From an uncultured Niabella sp. (GTDB lineage Bacteria; Bacteroidota; Bacteroidia; Chitinophagales; Chitinophagaceae), in assembly GCA_934486785.1 (NCBI GenBank), contig CAKSQK010000001.1:186001-250000 (forward strand): a stretch of 64,000 nucleotides of DNA. Reading direction: 5' to 3'. The translations under genes were made by a program, and so were the position numbers. Below the pieces are notes generated by a model, which saw only the letters and a program-made list of their open reading frames with translations, had not been told where the DNA came from and did not search any database. The first letter of the stretch is position 1, and each line of letters opens with the position of its first letter. Of this stretch, positions 8,718-17,047 are shown piece by piece.

Positions 8718-9908
8718 TTATACTTTACCAAATATCAGGCTGGAACAATTACCGCCAAAACCAAAAGAATTGCTCATCACATACTTCAAATCTTTTTGGG
8801 CATATTCAAGCACAGGCGCCAGCCTTACAGGCTCTGCTACATCTTTAAAATTTAAAGAAGGGTACACTTCCTGGTGATGCAAATTTAAAATACTGTACAC
8901 TGCCTCTACCGCGCCTGCTGCCGCCAAAGTGTGTCCTGTGTAAGATTTGGTGCTTGTGAATGGCGGCGGTATATCAAACAAACGCCGCATGGCAATGCTT
9001 TCGGTTTCGTCATTATTTTCTGTGGCAGTGCCGTGGGCATTAATAAAATCAATATCGCCTGGCTGCAGGCCCGCGCCTTGCAGCGCTTTTTGCATGCACA
9101 GGTAAGGGCCCTGCGCATCGGGCGATGTGGATGAGGGATGATAAGCGTCGTTATTGTTACCATATCCTTTTACTTCGGCATAAATGGTTTTACCCACAGC
9201 ATCTTCTTCCCGTTCCAACACCAGAAAGGCCGCTCCCTCGCCAAGATTCAGGCCTTTGCGTGCTGCATCAAACGGTCTGCAAGGCTCGTTTGATAAAATC
9301 ATAAGCGCATTGAACCCATTTACGGTAAATTTTGCCAGTGTGTCCACCCCCCCCGCTATCACACGTTTTGCCAGGCCGTTTTTGATGAGCCGTGTGCCAT
9401 ACATAATAGAGTTGGCTGATGAAGAACAGGCGGTATTGAACGTATTCACAATGCCACCAATATTGTATTGCGATTGTAAAAACAAAGTGCAGGCACTGTT
9501 GGAATAGGAGCCTAAAAATTGTGAACCTCCGTTCCCGGTATGATTGGCATCGGCATACAACTCGTCGGTAAGGCAAATGCCGCCAACCGTGCTGGCGCCT
9601 ATAAGCGCGGTACCTGCATCCTGCAAAGTTTTGGCTGAAAGCCTGGCATCAGCAATGGCTTCTTTAAAAGCGTGCAATGCTACAAGATCGGTACGGGTAA
9701 CACCGGGCTGTTGTATGTGCAGCATTTCTACCAGCCGGCTTGTAGCATGATTGATCTCTGCAAAGGGAAGCACACCGGCATATTTTGACTGGAAATGAGT
9801 CGCATGGCTGATACCGCTCCGGCCATGCATTAGGGATGTCCGATTGTGAGCGATCGAATCCCCAATTGCGGTAATAATTCCCAAACCGGTTACTACAACC
9901 CTTGACAA
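8718..9908 (-). CDS. 3-oxoacyl-ACP synthase, FabF-like
   Basis: This 396-residue condensing enzyme catalyses decarboxylative chain extension of ACP-bound acyl groups. The Cys-His-His triad is complete: Cys161 in NTACSSS, His292 in NAHGTATENN, and Lys321 with His326 in TKSYTGHTLAAAG. It also has the usual C-terminal SNSFGFGGNCSSL. It stands between an acyl carrier protein (6 bp upstream) and a cysteine-less partner (3 bp downstream), so the three should form one transcript and one enzyme system. Such trios occur in flexirubin/aryl-polyene clusters of Bacteroidota, but the other genes of those clusters (aromatic ammonia lyase, ketoreductase, dehydratase, acyltransferases) are not nearby. It is probably not the housekeeping FabF, given the context. 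Confidence 0.88.
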   Translation of the reverse strand: MSRVVVTGLGIITAIGDSIAHNRTSLMHGRSGISHATHFQSKYAGVLPFAEINHATSRLVEMLHIQQPGVTRTDLVALHAFKEAIADARLSAKTLQDAGTALIGASTVGGICLTDELYADANHTGNGGSQFLGSYSNSACTLFLQSQYNIGGIVNTFNTACSSSANSIMYGTRLIKNGLAKRVIAGGVDTLAKFTVNGFNALMILSNEPCRPFDAARKGLNLGEGAAFLVLEREEDAVGKTIYAEVKGYGNNNDAYHPSSTSPDAQGPYLCMQKALQGAGLQPGDIDFINAHGTATENNDETESIAMRRLFDIPPPFTSTKSYTGHTLAAAGAVEAVYSILNLHHQEVYPSLNFKDVAEPVRLAPVLEYAQKDLKYVMSNSFGFGGNCSSLIFGKV

Positions 9909-9914
9909 AATGTA

Positions 9915-10178
9915 TTATTTGGTTCTGTGCTGTTCAATATAATCCACCATCGTATTGACAGTAGTCAGTACTTTGCGGCCTTCTTTTGGATCCTGGATGT
10001 TGATGCCGTACTCTCTCGACAGCATTACGATAAGCTCAATCGAATCAATGGAATCAAGCCCCAGGCCTTCGCCAAACAAAGGCTCATCGTCTTTTATTTC
10101 TTCAGGCTTAACATTGTTAAGGTTTAAAAACTTTACAATTTGTTCCTTTACTTGCTGTTTTAATTGTTCTTTTTCCAT
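9915..10178 (-). CDS. Acyl carrier protein
   Basis: This 87-residue acidic helical protein carries the phosphopantetheine attachment site in GLGLDSIDSIEL, with Ser43 as the modified residue. The surrounding four-helix pattern and length are typical, and the sequence is closer to secondary-metabolite ACPs than to housekeeping AcpP (DSIDSIE rather than DSLDTVE, and an Asn/Lys-rich start). It is the first gene of a three-gene unit with a ketosynthase and a chain-length-factor-like protein, and it presumably carries their growing acyl chain. A promoter box lies at 10207-10214. Confidence 0.93.
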   Translation of the reverse strand: MEKEQLKQQVKEQIVKFLNLNNVKPEEIKDDEPLFGEGLGLDSIDSIELIVMLSREYGINIQDPKEGRKVLTTVNTMVDYIEQHRTK

Positions 10179-10206
10179 TTTGGGAATTTATTAAAAACTG
10201 AATGGG

Positions 10207-10214
10207 CAAATATA
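10207..10214 (-). promoter_or_regulatory. Promoter -7 box of the ACP-ketosynthase operon
   Basis: TATATTTG on the minus strand matches TAnnTTTG and ends about 28 nt before the ACP start codon. No clear -33 TTTG is visible upstream. Confidence 0.45.
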
Positions 10215-10362
10215 GCCAATGTACGGATATTTTGTTTTTATTGCTTTTTGGAAGGGGTTTACCATCAGGAGGGGTTTAGAATTGTATTCAAATGGCTCTC
10301 CCACAATCTTGTTCATTGCGTCCAAATCACATTTCCTATATTGCATGGCATAATTATTATTT

Positions 10363-10743
10363 ATGAACAAACAGATCATCAATACCACGCAGGCGCCGGC
10401 GCCCATCGGGCCTTATAACCAGGCAGTTTTAGTAAATGACACGCTTTATATTTCAGGCCAAATACCTATTGACCCTGCTACCGGTGCATTGAATAACGCC
10501 ACGCTGGAGGATGAAACGGATCAGTGCATGAAAAACCTGCAGGCCATTCTTACAGAGGCGGGCATGAGCTTTGACAACGTGGTAAAAAGCACCATTTTTA
10601 TTACAGACATGCATCGTTTTGCCGAGATCAACGAAGTTTACAGCAGGTATTTTTCTACCAACCCGCCCGCCCGCGAAACCGTGCAGGTGGCCGCGCTGCC
10701 AAAATTTGTAAATGTGGAGATCAGCATGATCGCAGTAAAATAA
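10363..10743 (+). CDS. ridA: RidA-family enamine/imine deaminase
   Basis: This 126-residue protein belongs to the Rid (YjgF/YER057c/UK114) family, which hydrolyses reactive 2-aminoacrylate and related imines released by PLP enzymes. It shows APIGPYNQA, LYISGQIPIDPATG, the conserved NPPARETVQV with the catalytic Arg104, and the C-terminal VEISMIAVK. All residues that define the active RidA subfamily are present. It probably acts as a cytoplasmic trimer. It lies upstream of murA on the same strand with a 37-bp gap, so the two may be co-transcribed; there is no obvious pathway link. Confidence 0.95.
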   Translation: MNKQIINTTQAPAPIGPYNQAVLVNDTLYISGQIPIDPATGALNNATLEDETDQCMKNLQAILTEAGMSFDNVVKSTIFITDMHRFAEINEVYSRYFSTNPPARETVQVAALPKFVNVEISMIAVK

Positions 10744-10780
10744 TCTTACAAATTATTGCCTGACACTAAACATTTTTTTG

Positions 10781-12091
10781 ATGAACGCATTTGAAGTACA
10801 CGGCGGAAAAAAATTGCAGGGCGCCATTACGCCGCAGGGTGCTAAAAACGAAGCCCTGCAGATCATCAGCGCGGTTTTGCTTACACCGGAAGAGGTGATC
10901 GTGAATAATATTCCCGATATCTTAGACGTAAACCTGCTGATCGAGCTGCTGGAAGAAATGAATGTGAAGGTTAGCCGGGTGGACCGTAGCTCCTGCATTT
11001 TTAAGGCAGATGACGTAAATATTGATTACCTGCACAGCCCCGGGTTCCAGAAAAAAAGCGGCAGGTTGCGCGGTTCAGTCATGCTGGCAGGCGCCATGCT
11101 GGCGAGATATAAAAAAGCATTTATACCCAAACCCGGAGGCGATAAAATTGGCCGCCGCAGGCTTGACACACACGTTACAGGTTTTGAAAAGCTGGGCACC
11201 CGGTTTGAATACAACCGCGAAGATGGCTTTTTTCATTTAACTGCGCCCGAACTAAAAGGCGCTTATATGATGCTTGACGAACCTTCTGTAACCGGTACCG
11301 CCAATATTGTAATGGCCGCTACCATGGCCAAAGGCACCACCACTATTTACAACGCCGCCTGCGAGCCTTATGTGCAGCAACTTTGCAAAATGCTGAACCG
11401 CATGGGTGCGAAGATCAGCGGTATTGGCAGCAACCTGCTTACCATTGAGGGTGTGGATTATCTGAGCGGCACCACGCACGTAATGTTGCCTGACATGATT
11501 GAAGTGGGATCTTTTATTGGCCTGGCGGCGATGACACAAAGCGACATCACCATTAAGAACGCAGGCATTAACAACCTGGGCATGATCCCGGAAAAATTCA
11601 GGTTGCTGGGCATTGAAATGAATTTTAATGGAGATGATATTCACATCCCCTCTCAGGAAAGCTATACCATAAAGCGCTATTTTGATGGCGGTGTACTGAG
11701 CATTTATGACCATCCCTGGCCAGGTTTCACTCCTGACCTGCTAAGCATTGTACTGGTTACGGCCATACAGGCCAACGGCAGCCTGCTGGTGCACCAAAAA
11801 ATGTTTGAGAGCCGCCTGTTCTTTGTAGACAAGCTGATTGAAATGGGCGCGCAGATCATTTTGTGCGACCCGCACCGCGCCGTGGTTATTGGCCTTGAAA
11901 GGCAACAGCAATTGCGTGGCATAACCATGAGCAGCCCCGACATTCGTGCAGGTGTGGCGCTGCTGATTGCCGCGCTAAGCGCCGAAGGCAAAAGCATCAT
12001 TCAAAATATTGAACAGATTGACAGGGGCTATCAATATATTGATGTAAGGCTGCAGCAACTTGGGGCTAATATAAAGAGGGTGGAATGGTGA
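10781..12091 (+). CDS. murA: UDP-N-acetylglucosamine 1-carboxyvinyltransferase (Asp in place of the catalytic Cys)
   Basis: This 436-residue enzyme transfers enolpyruvate from PEP to UDP-GlcNAc, the first committed step of peptidoglycan synthesis. Start motif GAKNEALQIISA, the EPSP-synthase-like repeats (SVTGTANIVMAA; GSFIGLAAM; DLLSIVLVTAIQA) and the C-terminal DIRAGVALLIAALSA support the assignment. In the flexible loop, the family motif PGGCxIG reads PGGDKIGRRRLDTH, with Asp121 replacing the cysteine that fosfomycin alkylates. The same replacement is known from fosfomycin-insensitive MurA of mycobacteria and chlamydiae. I chose the ATG at 10781; the TTG directly before it is an unlikely start. 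A hairpin terminator lies in the following intergenic gap. Confidence 0.95.
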   Translation: MNAFEVHGGKKLQGAITPQGAKNEALQIISAVLLTPEEVIVNNIPDILDVNLLIELLEEMNVKVSRVDRSSCIFKADDVNIDYLHSPGFQKKSGRLRGSVMLAGAMLARYKKAFIPKPGGDKIGRRRLDTHVTGFEKLGTRFEYNREDGFFHLTAPELKGAYMMLDEPSVTGTANIVMAATMAKGTTTIYNAACEPYVQQLCKMLNRMGAKISGIGSNLLTIEGVDYLSGTTHVMLPDMIEVGSFIGLAAMTQSDITIKNAGINNLGMIPEKFRLLGIEMNFNGDDIHIPSQESYTIKRYFDGGVLSIYDHPWPGFTPDLLSIVLVTAIQANGSLLVHQKMFESRLFFVDKLIEMGAQIILCDPHRAVVIGLERQQQLRGITMSSPDIRAGVALLIAALSAEGKSIIQNIEQIDRGYQYIDVRLQQLGANIKRVEW

Positions 12092-12256
12092 TTATTAGTT
12101 GCCACTTGTTACATTTCAAAATCCCAACAATTACATACCCTGATGTGCAAGACGATTTTGGTTATGTTTAAGTTTATCTTTTACGCTTCAGCCATTGCTG
12201 CAATAGGATTAGCATCATATGCCGCTCATTCGCAATTATTCTGCTTTCAAAAAAGC

Positions 12257-12288
12257 AAAGGTACCCGATGGGAACAACGGGTACCTTT
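12257..12288. terminator. Bidirectional terminator between murA and pckG
   Basis: An 11-bp perfect stem (AAAGGTACCCG / CGGGTACCTTT) with a 10-nt loop lies between the convergent genes. On the minus strand it is followed by GCTTTTTTG, a good T tract for the PEP carboxykinase transcript. On the plus strand the tail is only moderately T-rich. Confidence 0.75.
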
Positions 12289-12341
12289 ATATTGCTAAAT
12301 CAACAAAACAAAAAAGGCAAACAATATATCGCTAAAGATTG

Positions 12342-14198
12342 CTATACTCTTTCAGGATGTAGGGTCCATTTTTCAGGAGACCTCCATAATGCAGAGAGTA
12401 GTAACTCTCTCATGTAGAAGAACTCTTTCGGAAGTTTGTCATACATTTTTTCAAACAACTCCTCATGGCCAAACAATTCCTGCTTCATGGGTTCACGGTC
12501 TACCGTCATGATTTTTTCAAACTCTTCTGCACTAAAATCCAACCCATCCCAGTTAATATCCTGGTAGCGCGGCATCCAGCCCAGCGGGCTTTCTACAGCA
12601 CCCGCACCACCATGCACACGATTTACAATCCACTGTAATACGCGTATGTTTTGTCCGAAGCCTGGCCAAATAAAGTTGCCATCTTTATCTTTTCTAAACC
12701 AGTTTACACTAAAGATACGTGGCGCGTTTGGCAGGTCGCGGCCAAAGTCTAACCAATGGTTTACATAATCACCCATGTGGTAGCCCATAAACGGAAGCAT
12801 GGCAAACGGGTCGCGGCGTACTTTACCAATTTCGCCAAATGCAGCAGCGGTCATTTCACTACCCATTGTGCTGGCCAGATATACACCAAAGTTCCAGTTG
12901 AACGATTGGTATACCAGAGGTACTCCTGTGCTGCGGCGTCCGCCGAAAATAAATGCTTCAATGTGTACGCCTTCTGGCTTCTCCCAATCAGGATCAATGG
13001 CAGGGTTTTGATATGCCGGTGCTGTAAACCTTGAGTTAGGGTGAGCAGCAGGCTTGCCACTGTTTTTATCATAAGGTTGTCCGTGCCAGTCAATAAGTCC
13101 TTCAGGAATTTCTTTTGTCATTCCTTCCCACCACACATCGCCATCAGGTGTAATAGCCACGTTGGTAAAGATTGTATTTTCCTTAATGGAAGCCATGGCA
13201 TTGGGATTGGTTTTTTCATTGGTGCCTGGAGCTACACCAAAATATCCGGCTTCGGGATTTATAGCGTATAAAGCGCCATCATCTCCTTTATGTATCCACG
13301 CAATATCATCACCAACAGTTGTCACTTTCCAGCCATCAAATTCTTTTGGCGGGATCAACATTGCAAAGTTGGTTTTACCGCAAGCACTAGGGAATGCTGC
13401 CGCTACATAGGTTTTTTCTTTTTTCGGATTTTCAACCCCCATCAAAAGCATGTGTTCTGCCAGCCATCCTTCTTCGCGGCCCATTACAGAGGCAATACGC
13501 AGTGCGAAACATTTTTTACCCAGCAGGGCGTTTCCTCCATAACCACTTCCGTATGAAATGATCAGCCTTTCTTCAGGGAAGTGAGAAATGTATTTTACAG
13601 TTGGGTTACATGGCCATTTTACGTCTTCCTGTCCTTCTTCAAGTGGAGCGCCAATTGAGTGCAGGCATTTAACATACCCTTTTTCATAAATATAAGGTAG
13701 TATGCTGGATCCGATTCTCGTCATGATGCGCATATTTACCACCACATATTCAGAATCGGTAATTTCAACACCATATCTTGAAAGCGGGGAGCCTACAGGA
13801 CCCATGCAGAAGGGGATCACGTACATGGTGCGGCCTTTCATGGTTCCTTTCATCAGGCCGTTTAAAATGGTTTTCATTTCTTCAGGCGCCATCCAGTTAT
13901 TGGTAGGGCCTGCATCAGATTTACGAAGGCTGCATATGAATGTTTTGTCTTCAACGCGGGCCACGTCGCTGGGATCGCTGAAACAAGCGTAACTATTGGG
14001 TCGCTTTTCAGGATTCAGTTTTATAAATGTTCCCTTGTCTACCAATTGTTGGCAAAGCCGGTTATATTCTTCTTCAGAGCCATCACACCATTGAACATTT
14101 TTTGGCCCTAAAAATTTTTCCAACTCGTTTACCCAGTTCTCCAATTCGGTTTTTACATCCGTAGGAGTTGTGTACACCTTTTTTTGTTGTTGTAGCAT
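12342..14198 (-). CDS. pckG: Phosphoenolpyruvate carboxykinase, GTP-dependent type
   Basis: This 618-residue enzyme converts oxaloacetate and GTP to PEP, CO2 and GDP, the entry step of gluconeogenesis. The P-loop region reads [16 protein letters not shown], with the hyper-reactive cysteine typical of the GTP class (the ATP class has GLSGTGKTT). [16 protein letters not shown] and NWFRKD are further GTP-class motifs. Length agrees with the family (about 600-620). Many Bacteroidota carry the ATP-type enzyme instead, so the class is worth noting. The gene is alone, with its own leader of over 130 bp containing an inverted repeat (TCATAC-CATT-GTATGA at 14302-14317) that could be an operator. Confidence 0.95.
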   Translation of the reverse strand: MLQQQKKVYTTPTDVKTELENWVNELEKFLGPKNVQWCDGSEEEYNRLCQQLVDKGTFIKLNPEKRPNSYACFSDPSDVARVEDKTFICSLRKSDAGPTNNWMAPEEMKTILNGLMKGTMKGRTMYVIPFCMGPVGSPLSRYGVEITDSEYVVVNMRIMTRIGSSILPYIYEKGYVKCLHSIGAPLEEGQEDVKWPCNPTVKYISHFPEERLIISYGSGYGGNALLGKKCFALRIASVMGREEGWLAEHMLLMGVENPKKEKTYVAAAFPSACGKTNFAMLIPPKEFDGWKVTTVGDDIAWIHKGDDGALYAINPEAGYFGVAPGTNEKTNPNAMASIKENTIFTNVAITPDGDVWWEGMTKEIPEGLIDWHGQPYDKNSGKPAAHPNSRFTAPAYQNPAIDPDWEKPEGVHIEAFIFGGRRSTGVPLVYQSFNWNFGVYLASTMGSEMTAAAFGEIGKVRRDPFAMLPFMGYHMGDYVNHWLDFGRDLPNAPRIFSVNWFRKDKDGNFIWPGFGQNIRVLQWIVNRVHGGAGAVESPLGWMPRYQDINWDGLDFSAEEFEKIMTVDREPMKQELFGHEELFEKMYDKLPKEFFYMRELLLSALWRSPEKWTLHPERV

Positions 14199-14301
14199 AA
14201 TTGAATAGTTTATTAATAATGAATATTTATTTTATCTTAAGAACTTCAAAATTGGTATGTGCAAACCTAATAAATTATACACCCCGGTTATTTGTTTATC
14301 G

Positions 14302-14317
14302 TCATACCATTGTATGA
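14302..14317. promoter_or_regulatory. Small inverted repeat in the pckG leader
   Basis: TCATAC and GTATGA flank a 4-nt spacer, giving a 16-bp dyad about 104 bp upstream of the pckG start. It could be a regulator site. No T tract follows, so it is not an obvious terminator for the upstream gene. Confidence 0.3.
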
Positions 14318-14331
14318 TGTTTATCAGTTTT

Positions 14332-15231
14332 TTACAGGCTGAACCTGGGCGGTACCCATTTATCCCGGGGCTCGAAGTGGTTCCATAACAATGTAGATAT
14401 TTTTCTCGTCAAAGTCCATGCCTCATTGCTGTGTTTCCAGCTTTGATCTTTATTGTTTTTGGTAAAAATGCTGAGTATGTAAGGCCCTGAAGGCGCATTT
14501 ACCAGCATGATCTCATTTCTTGTTTGATTGATGCAGCCGTTTTTGCTAAACACTTCTATATACGGCGGTATGACTGATATGCCTTCATTTTCATCCCAGT
14601 AATTGCGGCCCAGGCTGCGCAGCATGCGGTCGCAATAATAAGGTGTATACACCTGGTTGCGATAGATGCTTTCCATAAGATTTGCTATTTCGCGCGGCGT
14701 GGTTTGCCCCCAGCCATATTGCGAGCGGCTGAGCTCGCGGCCAGGAGTACGGCTGTTTACGCGCGTATGCCGGTAGCCCAGGCTGTCCATAATCTGGTTG
14801 ATGCGTGTGCCCGTTCCTGATAAGGCCTGCAACCAAAGGCTGGCCGTATTATCACTGGTTGTAAGCATCAGCATGATCAATTTTTTGATGCGGATGTTGC
14901 CACCGTTTTTAAACTCACCCAAAATATCCTCTCCGCGGTACAGGTAAGATGTGTCGTATGAAACGACTGAATCATAAGTATACCGCCCGTTCATAACCTG
15001 ATGGGTAATGCCCATGAGGATGGGAATTTTTACAATACTTGCCGTAGGAAAAATGGTATCAGCATTGATGGCGGCTGTTTTACCGCTCTTCAGGTATTTT
15101 ACATAAATACCAATTTGCCCGCCAAAGCCTTTGATGGCTTCGGTTAACATTTTTTCAAGTTTGCGATCGGTTTTTTGAGACAGGGCAGGCATACAGCAAA
15201 GCAGCATCAACCCCAATAATAATTTTGGCAT
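14332..15231 (-). CDS. Class A beta-lactamase-like serine hydrolase, exported
   Basis: This 299-residue protein has an N-terminal signal sequence (about residues 1-18, ending ALSQ). It contains the serine beta-lactamase/PBP motifs in order: Ser65-Ile-Val-Lys68 (SxxK), Ser126-Asp-Asn128 (SDN), Glu166 in PGREL, and Lys230-Asn-Gly232 in the place of KTG. Glu166, the deacylating base of class A enzymes, argues for true beta-lactamase chemistry rather than a transpeptidase. The KNG triad and a cysteine just after it are unusual. It probably acts in the periplasm, where it would hydrolyse beta-lactams; substrate range cannot be read from sequence. It is transcribed alone from a good promoter at 15291-15320. 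Confidence 0.85.
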   Translation of the reverse strand: MPKLLLGLMLLCCMPALSQKTDRKLEKMLTEAIKGFGGQIGIYVKYLKSGKTAAINADTIFPTASIVKIPILMGITHQVMNGRYTYDSVVSYDTSYLYRGEDILGEFKNGGNIRIKKLIMLMLTTSDNTASLWLQALSGTGTRINQIMDSLGYRHTRVNSRTPGRELSRSQYGWGQTTPREIANLMESIYRNQVYTPYYCDRMLRSLGRNYWDENEGISVIPPYIEVFSKNGCINQTRNEIMLVNAPSGPYILSIFTKNNKDQSWKHSNEAWTLTRKISTLLWNHFEPRDKWVPPRFSL

Positions 15232-15290
15232 TGCATAAATATTTTAGAAGGTGAAAGATAAAGTATTCATAGTAGCCCGCAAACGTGCTA

Positions 15291-15320
15291 CAAATATAAA
15301 GAGGGTGAGTGCCAGGCAAA
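15291..15320 (-). promoter_or_regulatory. Promoter of the beta-lactamase-like gene
   Basis: On the minus strand TTTG (15317-15320) and TATATTTG (15291-15298) are separated by 18 bp, matching the Bacteroidota -33/-7 arrangement. The leader to the ATG would be about 55 nt. Confidence 0.6.
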
Positions 15321-15360
15321 CGAACTAACATACAGCTAACTAAAACAAAAATGGGCTTTA

Positions 15361-15802
15361 TCACAAGTTGGATTGCTGCACGGTCAATGTATCGTTAAAT
15401 AATGATCGCAGGGCCCATTTTTCGGTTCCGCCCACAAACGTGCTCGCTCCGCCGTTGATGAAAATAATATTGTTAGTAAAATTCCATGATCCTTCAAACT
15501 CATAAAAAAAGATGTGGTGTAAAAGGAGGATGATCCAACCCTTCATAATGCAGCCGCTTCAGTTTAAAATTTTCATAGAAAATATAACCGCCGGTATTAA
15601 CCGTGAATGAATGAACTTTTACGAACTTCAAAAGCCCGGTATTATTGTTAAACCTTACAGGAGCCGAGTTGCCTGCTAAATGCGAAGCCAAAACTGCATC
15701 TTTTTTCTCTGGAGCAGGATCCGTTGCAGTTATAGTTTCTTTTGAACAGGAAAAAATGAAGATCGTAAAAGTCAATATAAAGATGGCAGGCAGTTTTTTC
15801 AT
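15361..15802 (-). pseudogene. Small lipoprotein gene with a frameshift in a poly-A/T run
   Basis: The first frame (15802 to 15500) gives 100 residues. It opens with a lipoprotein signal (MKKLPAIFILTFTIFIFSC, lipid-modified Cys19) and ends abruptly after the run of seven T at 15504-15510 (A on the plus strand). Removing one T joins this frame to the one that continues to a stop at 15361. The joined product reads HLFYEFEGSWNF, then NIIFINGGASTFVGG, giving a protein of about 147 residues. The continuity of sense across the homopolymer suggests one gene broken by a single-base slip, which may be a real mutation, slippage-based variation or a sequencing error. It is an outer-envelope lipoprotein of unknown function. 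The start lies 59 bp from the divergent EEP gene. Confidence 0.55.
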
Positions 15803-15861
15803 AATTTTTTTTACTACAATAAAGGTAATTAAAATGAGAATACTTAGGTATTTTCGGGGCT

Positions 15862-16980
15862 ATGGGTTTGTTCAGTAAAATTAGCAACAGGGTATTAATG
15901 AGCATGAACATGATCGTAGTGCTGCTATTTTTGCTGGCCTGTATCAATCCACAAATCAATCCCCAAAACCGGCCGCTTTTTTCCCTTATTGGCCTGGCAT
16001 TTCCATTTTTGTTATTAATGCTAATCGCTTTTTTAATCTGGTGGCTTTTTATCAATCGCAAGTGGGCTTTGATCTCTGCGGTGGCTATTGTGCTGGGCGG
16101 CGGGCAAATCACCAATTTCTTCGCATTTAATTTATGGGCCCGGTTTGAAGAACCTAAACAAGAAACACACATCCGTATTGCATCATGGAACGTGGCCCGT
16201 TTTATTGAAATGATCAGAAATAACAACAAGGGCAGCCAGACGAGGTATAAAATGCTTCAGCAAATACGACAGGTAAATGCAGATATACTCTGCCTGCAGG
16301 AATTCAGCTCCTCCATCAACCCTGACTGGTATAACAATATTGTGGCAGTAAGCCGCGGGCTGGGCTACCCGTATTATTATTTTTCGCACGACTGGGATGG
16401 GGACCGTCTTTTTAATGGCAGCGTGATCTTTAGCCGTTACCCCATTGCCGACACGGGGCTGGTACGCTACCCACGGCCCACGCTGCCCGAAGCGCTGGTT
16501 TTTGTTGACATCAAAAGGGGTGACGAACAAATACGCGTGTACACCACGCATTTGCAATCGAACCAGTTCAAACAGGAAGATATTGCTAAAATAGAAGAAC
16601 TAAAAGGCGGGAAAGGCATTTTTGGAAATGCCACACATATTTTTTCTAAACTGGCCACCGCTATTGAGCACAGGGGCATACAGGCGGATATGGTGAGCAA
16701 CATTACAGACAACAGCCCTTACCCGGCTCTCCTTTGCGGAGACCTGAATGATGTGCCCAACTCTTATATTTATAACACGGTGAAGGGAGACTTGCAGGAT
16801 GCCTTTTTACAAAAAGGTTTTGGCATAGGCAGAACCTACAATTCCATTTCGCCAACATTAAGGATTGATTATATTTTTGCGGACAGGCGTTTTAAAATAC
16901 ACCAGTTTAAAAGAATTACCACAGATTATTCTGATCACTACATGATTGTAGCTGATGTGGAACTAAAGCCAAAAACATAA
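15862..16980 (+). CDS. Membrane-anchored endonuclease/exonuclease/phosphatase-family hydrolase
   Basis: This 372-residue protein has three hydrophobic helices at about residues 11-30, 40-62 and 69-90, followed by an EEP (DNase I-like) catalytic domain. Motifs are IASWNVARF (Asn110), LQEF (Glu147), TTHLQSNQF, CGDLNDVP (Asp295, Asn297), RIDYIF (Asp337) and YSDHYM (Asp359-His360). The metal-binding and catalytic residues are thus all present. Members of this family in Bacteroidota include nucleases and phosphodiesterases with exported domains. The membrane anchor suggests the enzyme faces the periplasm, but the substrate is not evident. It is convergent with a lipoprotein nuclease gene 67 bp away, so both may serve extracellular nucleic-acid breakdown. 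Confidence 0.85.
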   Translation: MGLFSKISNRVLMSMNMIVVLLFLLACINPQINPQNRPLFSLIGLAFPFLLLMLIAFLIWWLFINRKWALISAVAIVLGGGQITNFFAFNLWARFEEPKQETHIRIASWNVARFIEMIRNNNKGSQTRYKMLQQIRQVNADILCLQEFSSSINPDWYNNIVAVSRGLGYPYYYFSHDWDGDRLFNGSVIFSRYPIADTGLVRYPRPTLPEALVFVDIKRGDEQIRVYTTHLQSNQFKQEDIAKIEELKGGKGIFGNATHIFSKLATAIEHRGIQADMVSNITDNSPYPALLCGDLNDVPNSYIYNTVKGDLQDAFLQKGFGIGRTYNSISPTLRIDYIFADRRFKIHQFKRITTDYSDHYMIVADVELKPKT

Positions 16981-17047
16981 GTTCACCCCATAGCCTGCTG
17001 CACTGCTTGCAGGTGGGGCTATTGGAAAAATATGCTTTACAACTCCT

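Noticed and set aside
10191..10406. A 71-codon minus-strand frame between the ACP and ridA genes
   Set aside because: It overlaps the ridA start and covers the ACP promoter; no family match.
12143..12298. A 51-codon plus-strand frame after murA with a signal-like hydrophobic start
   Set aside because: It runs through the terminator stem at 12257-12288, has no ribosome site or promoter, and lacks any known pattern.
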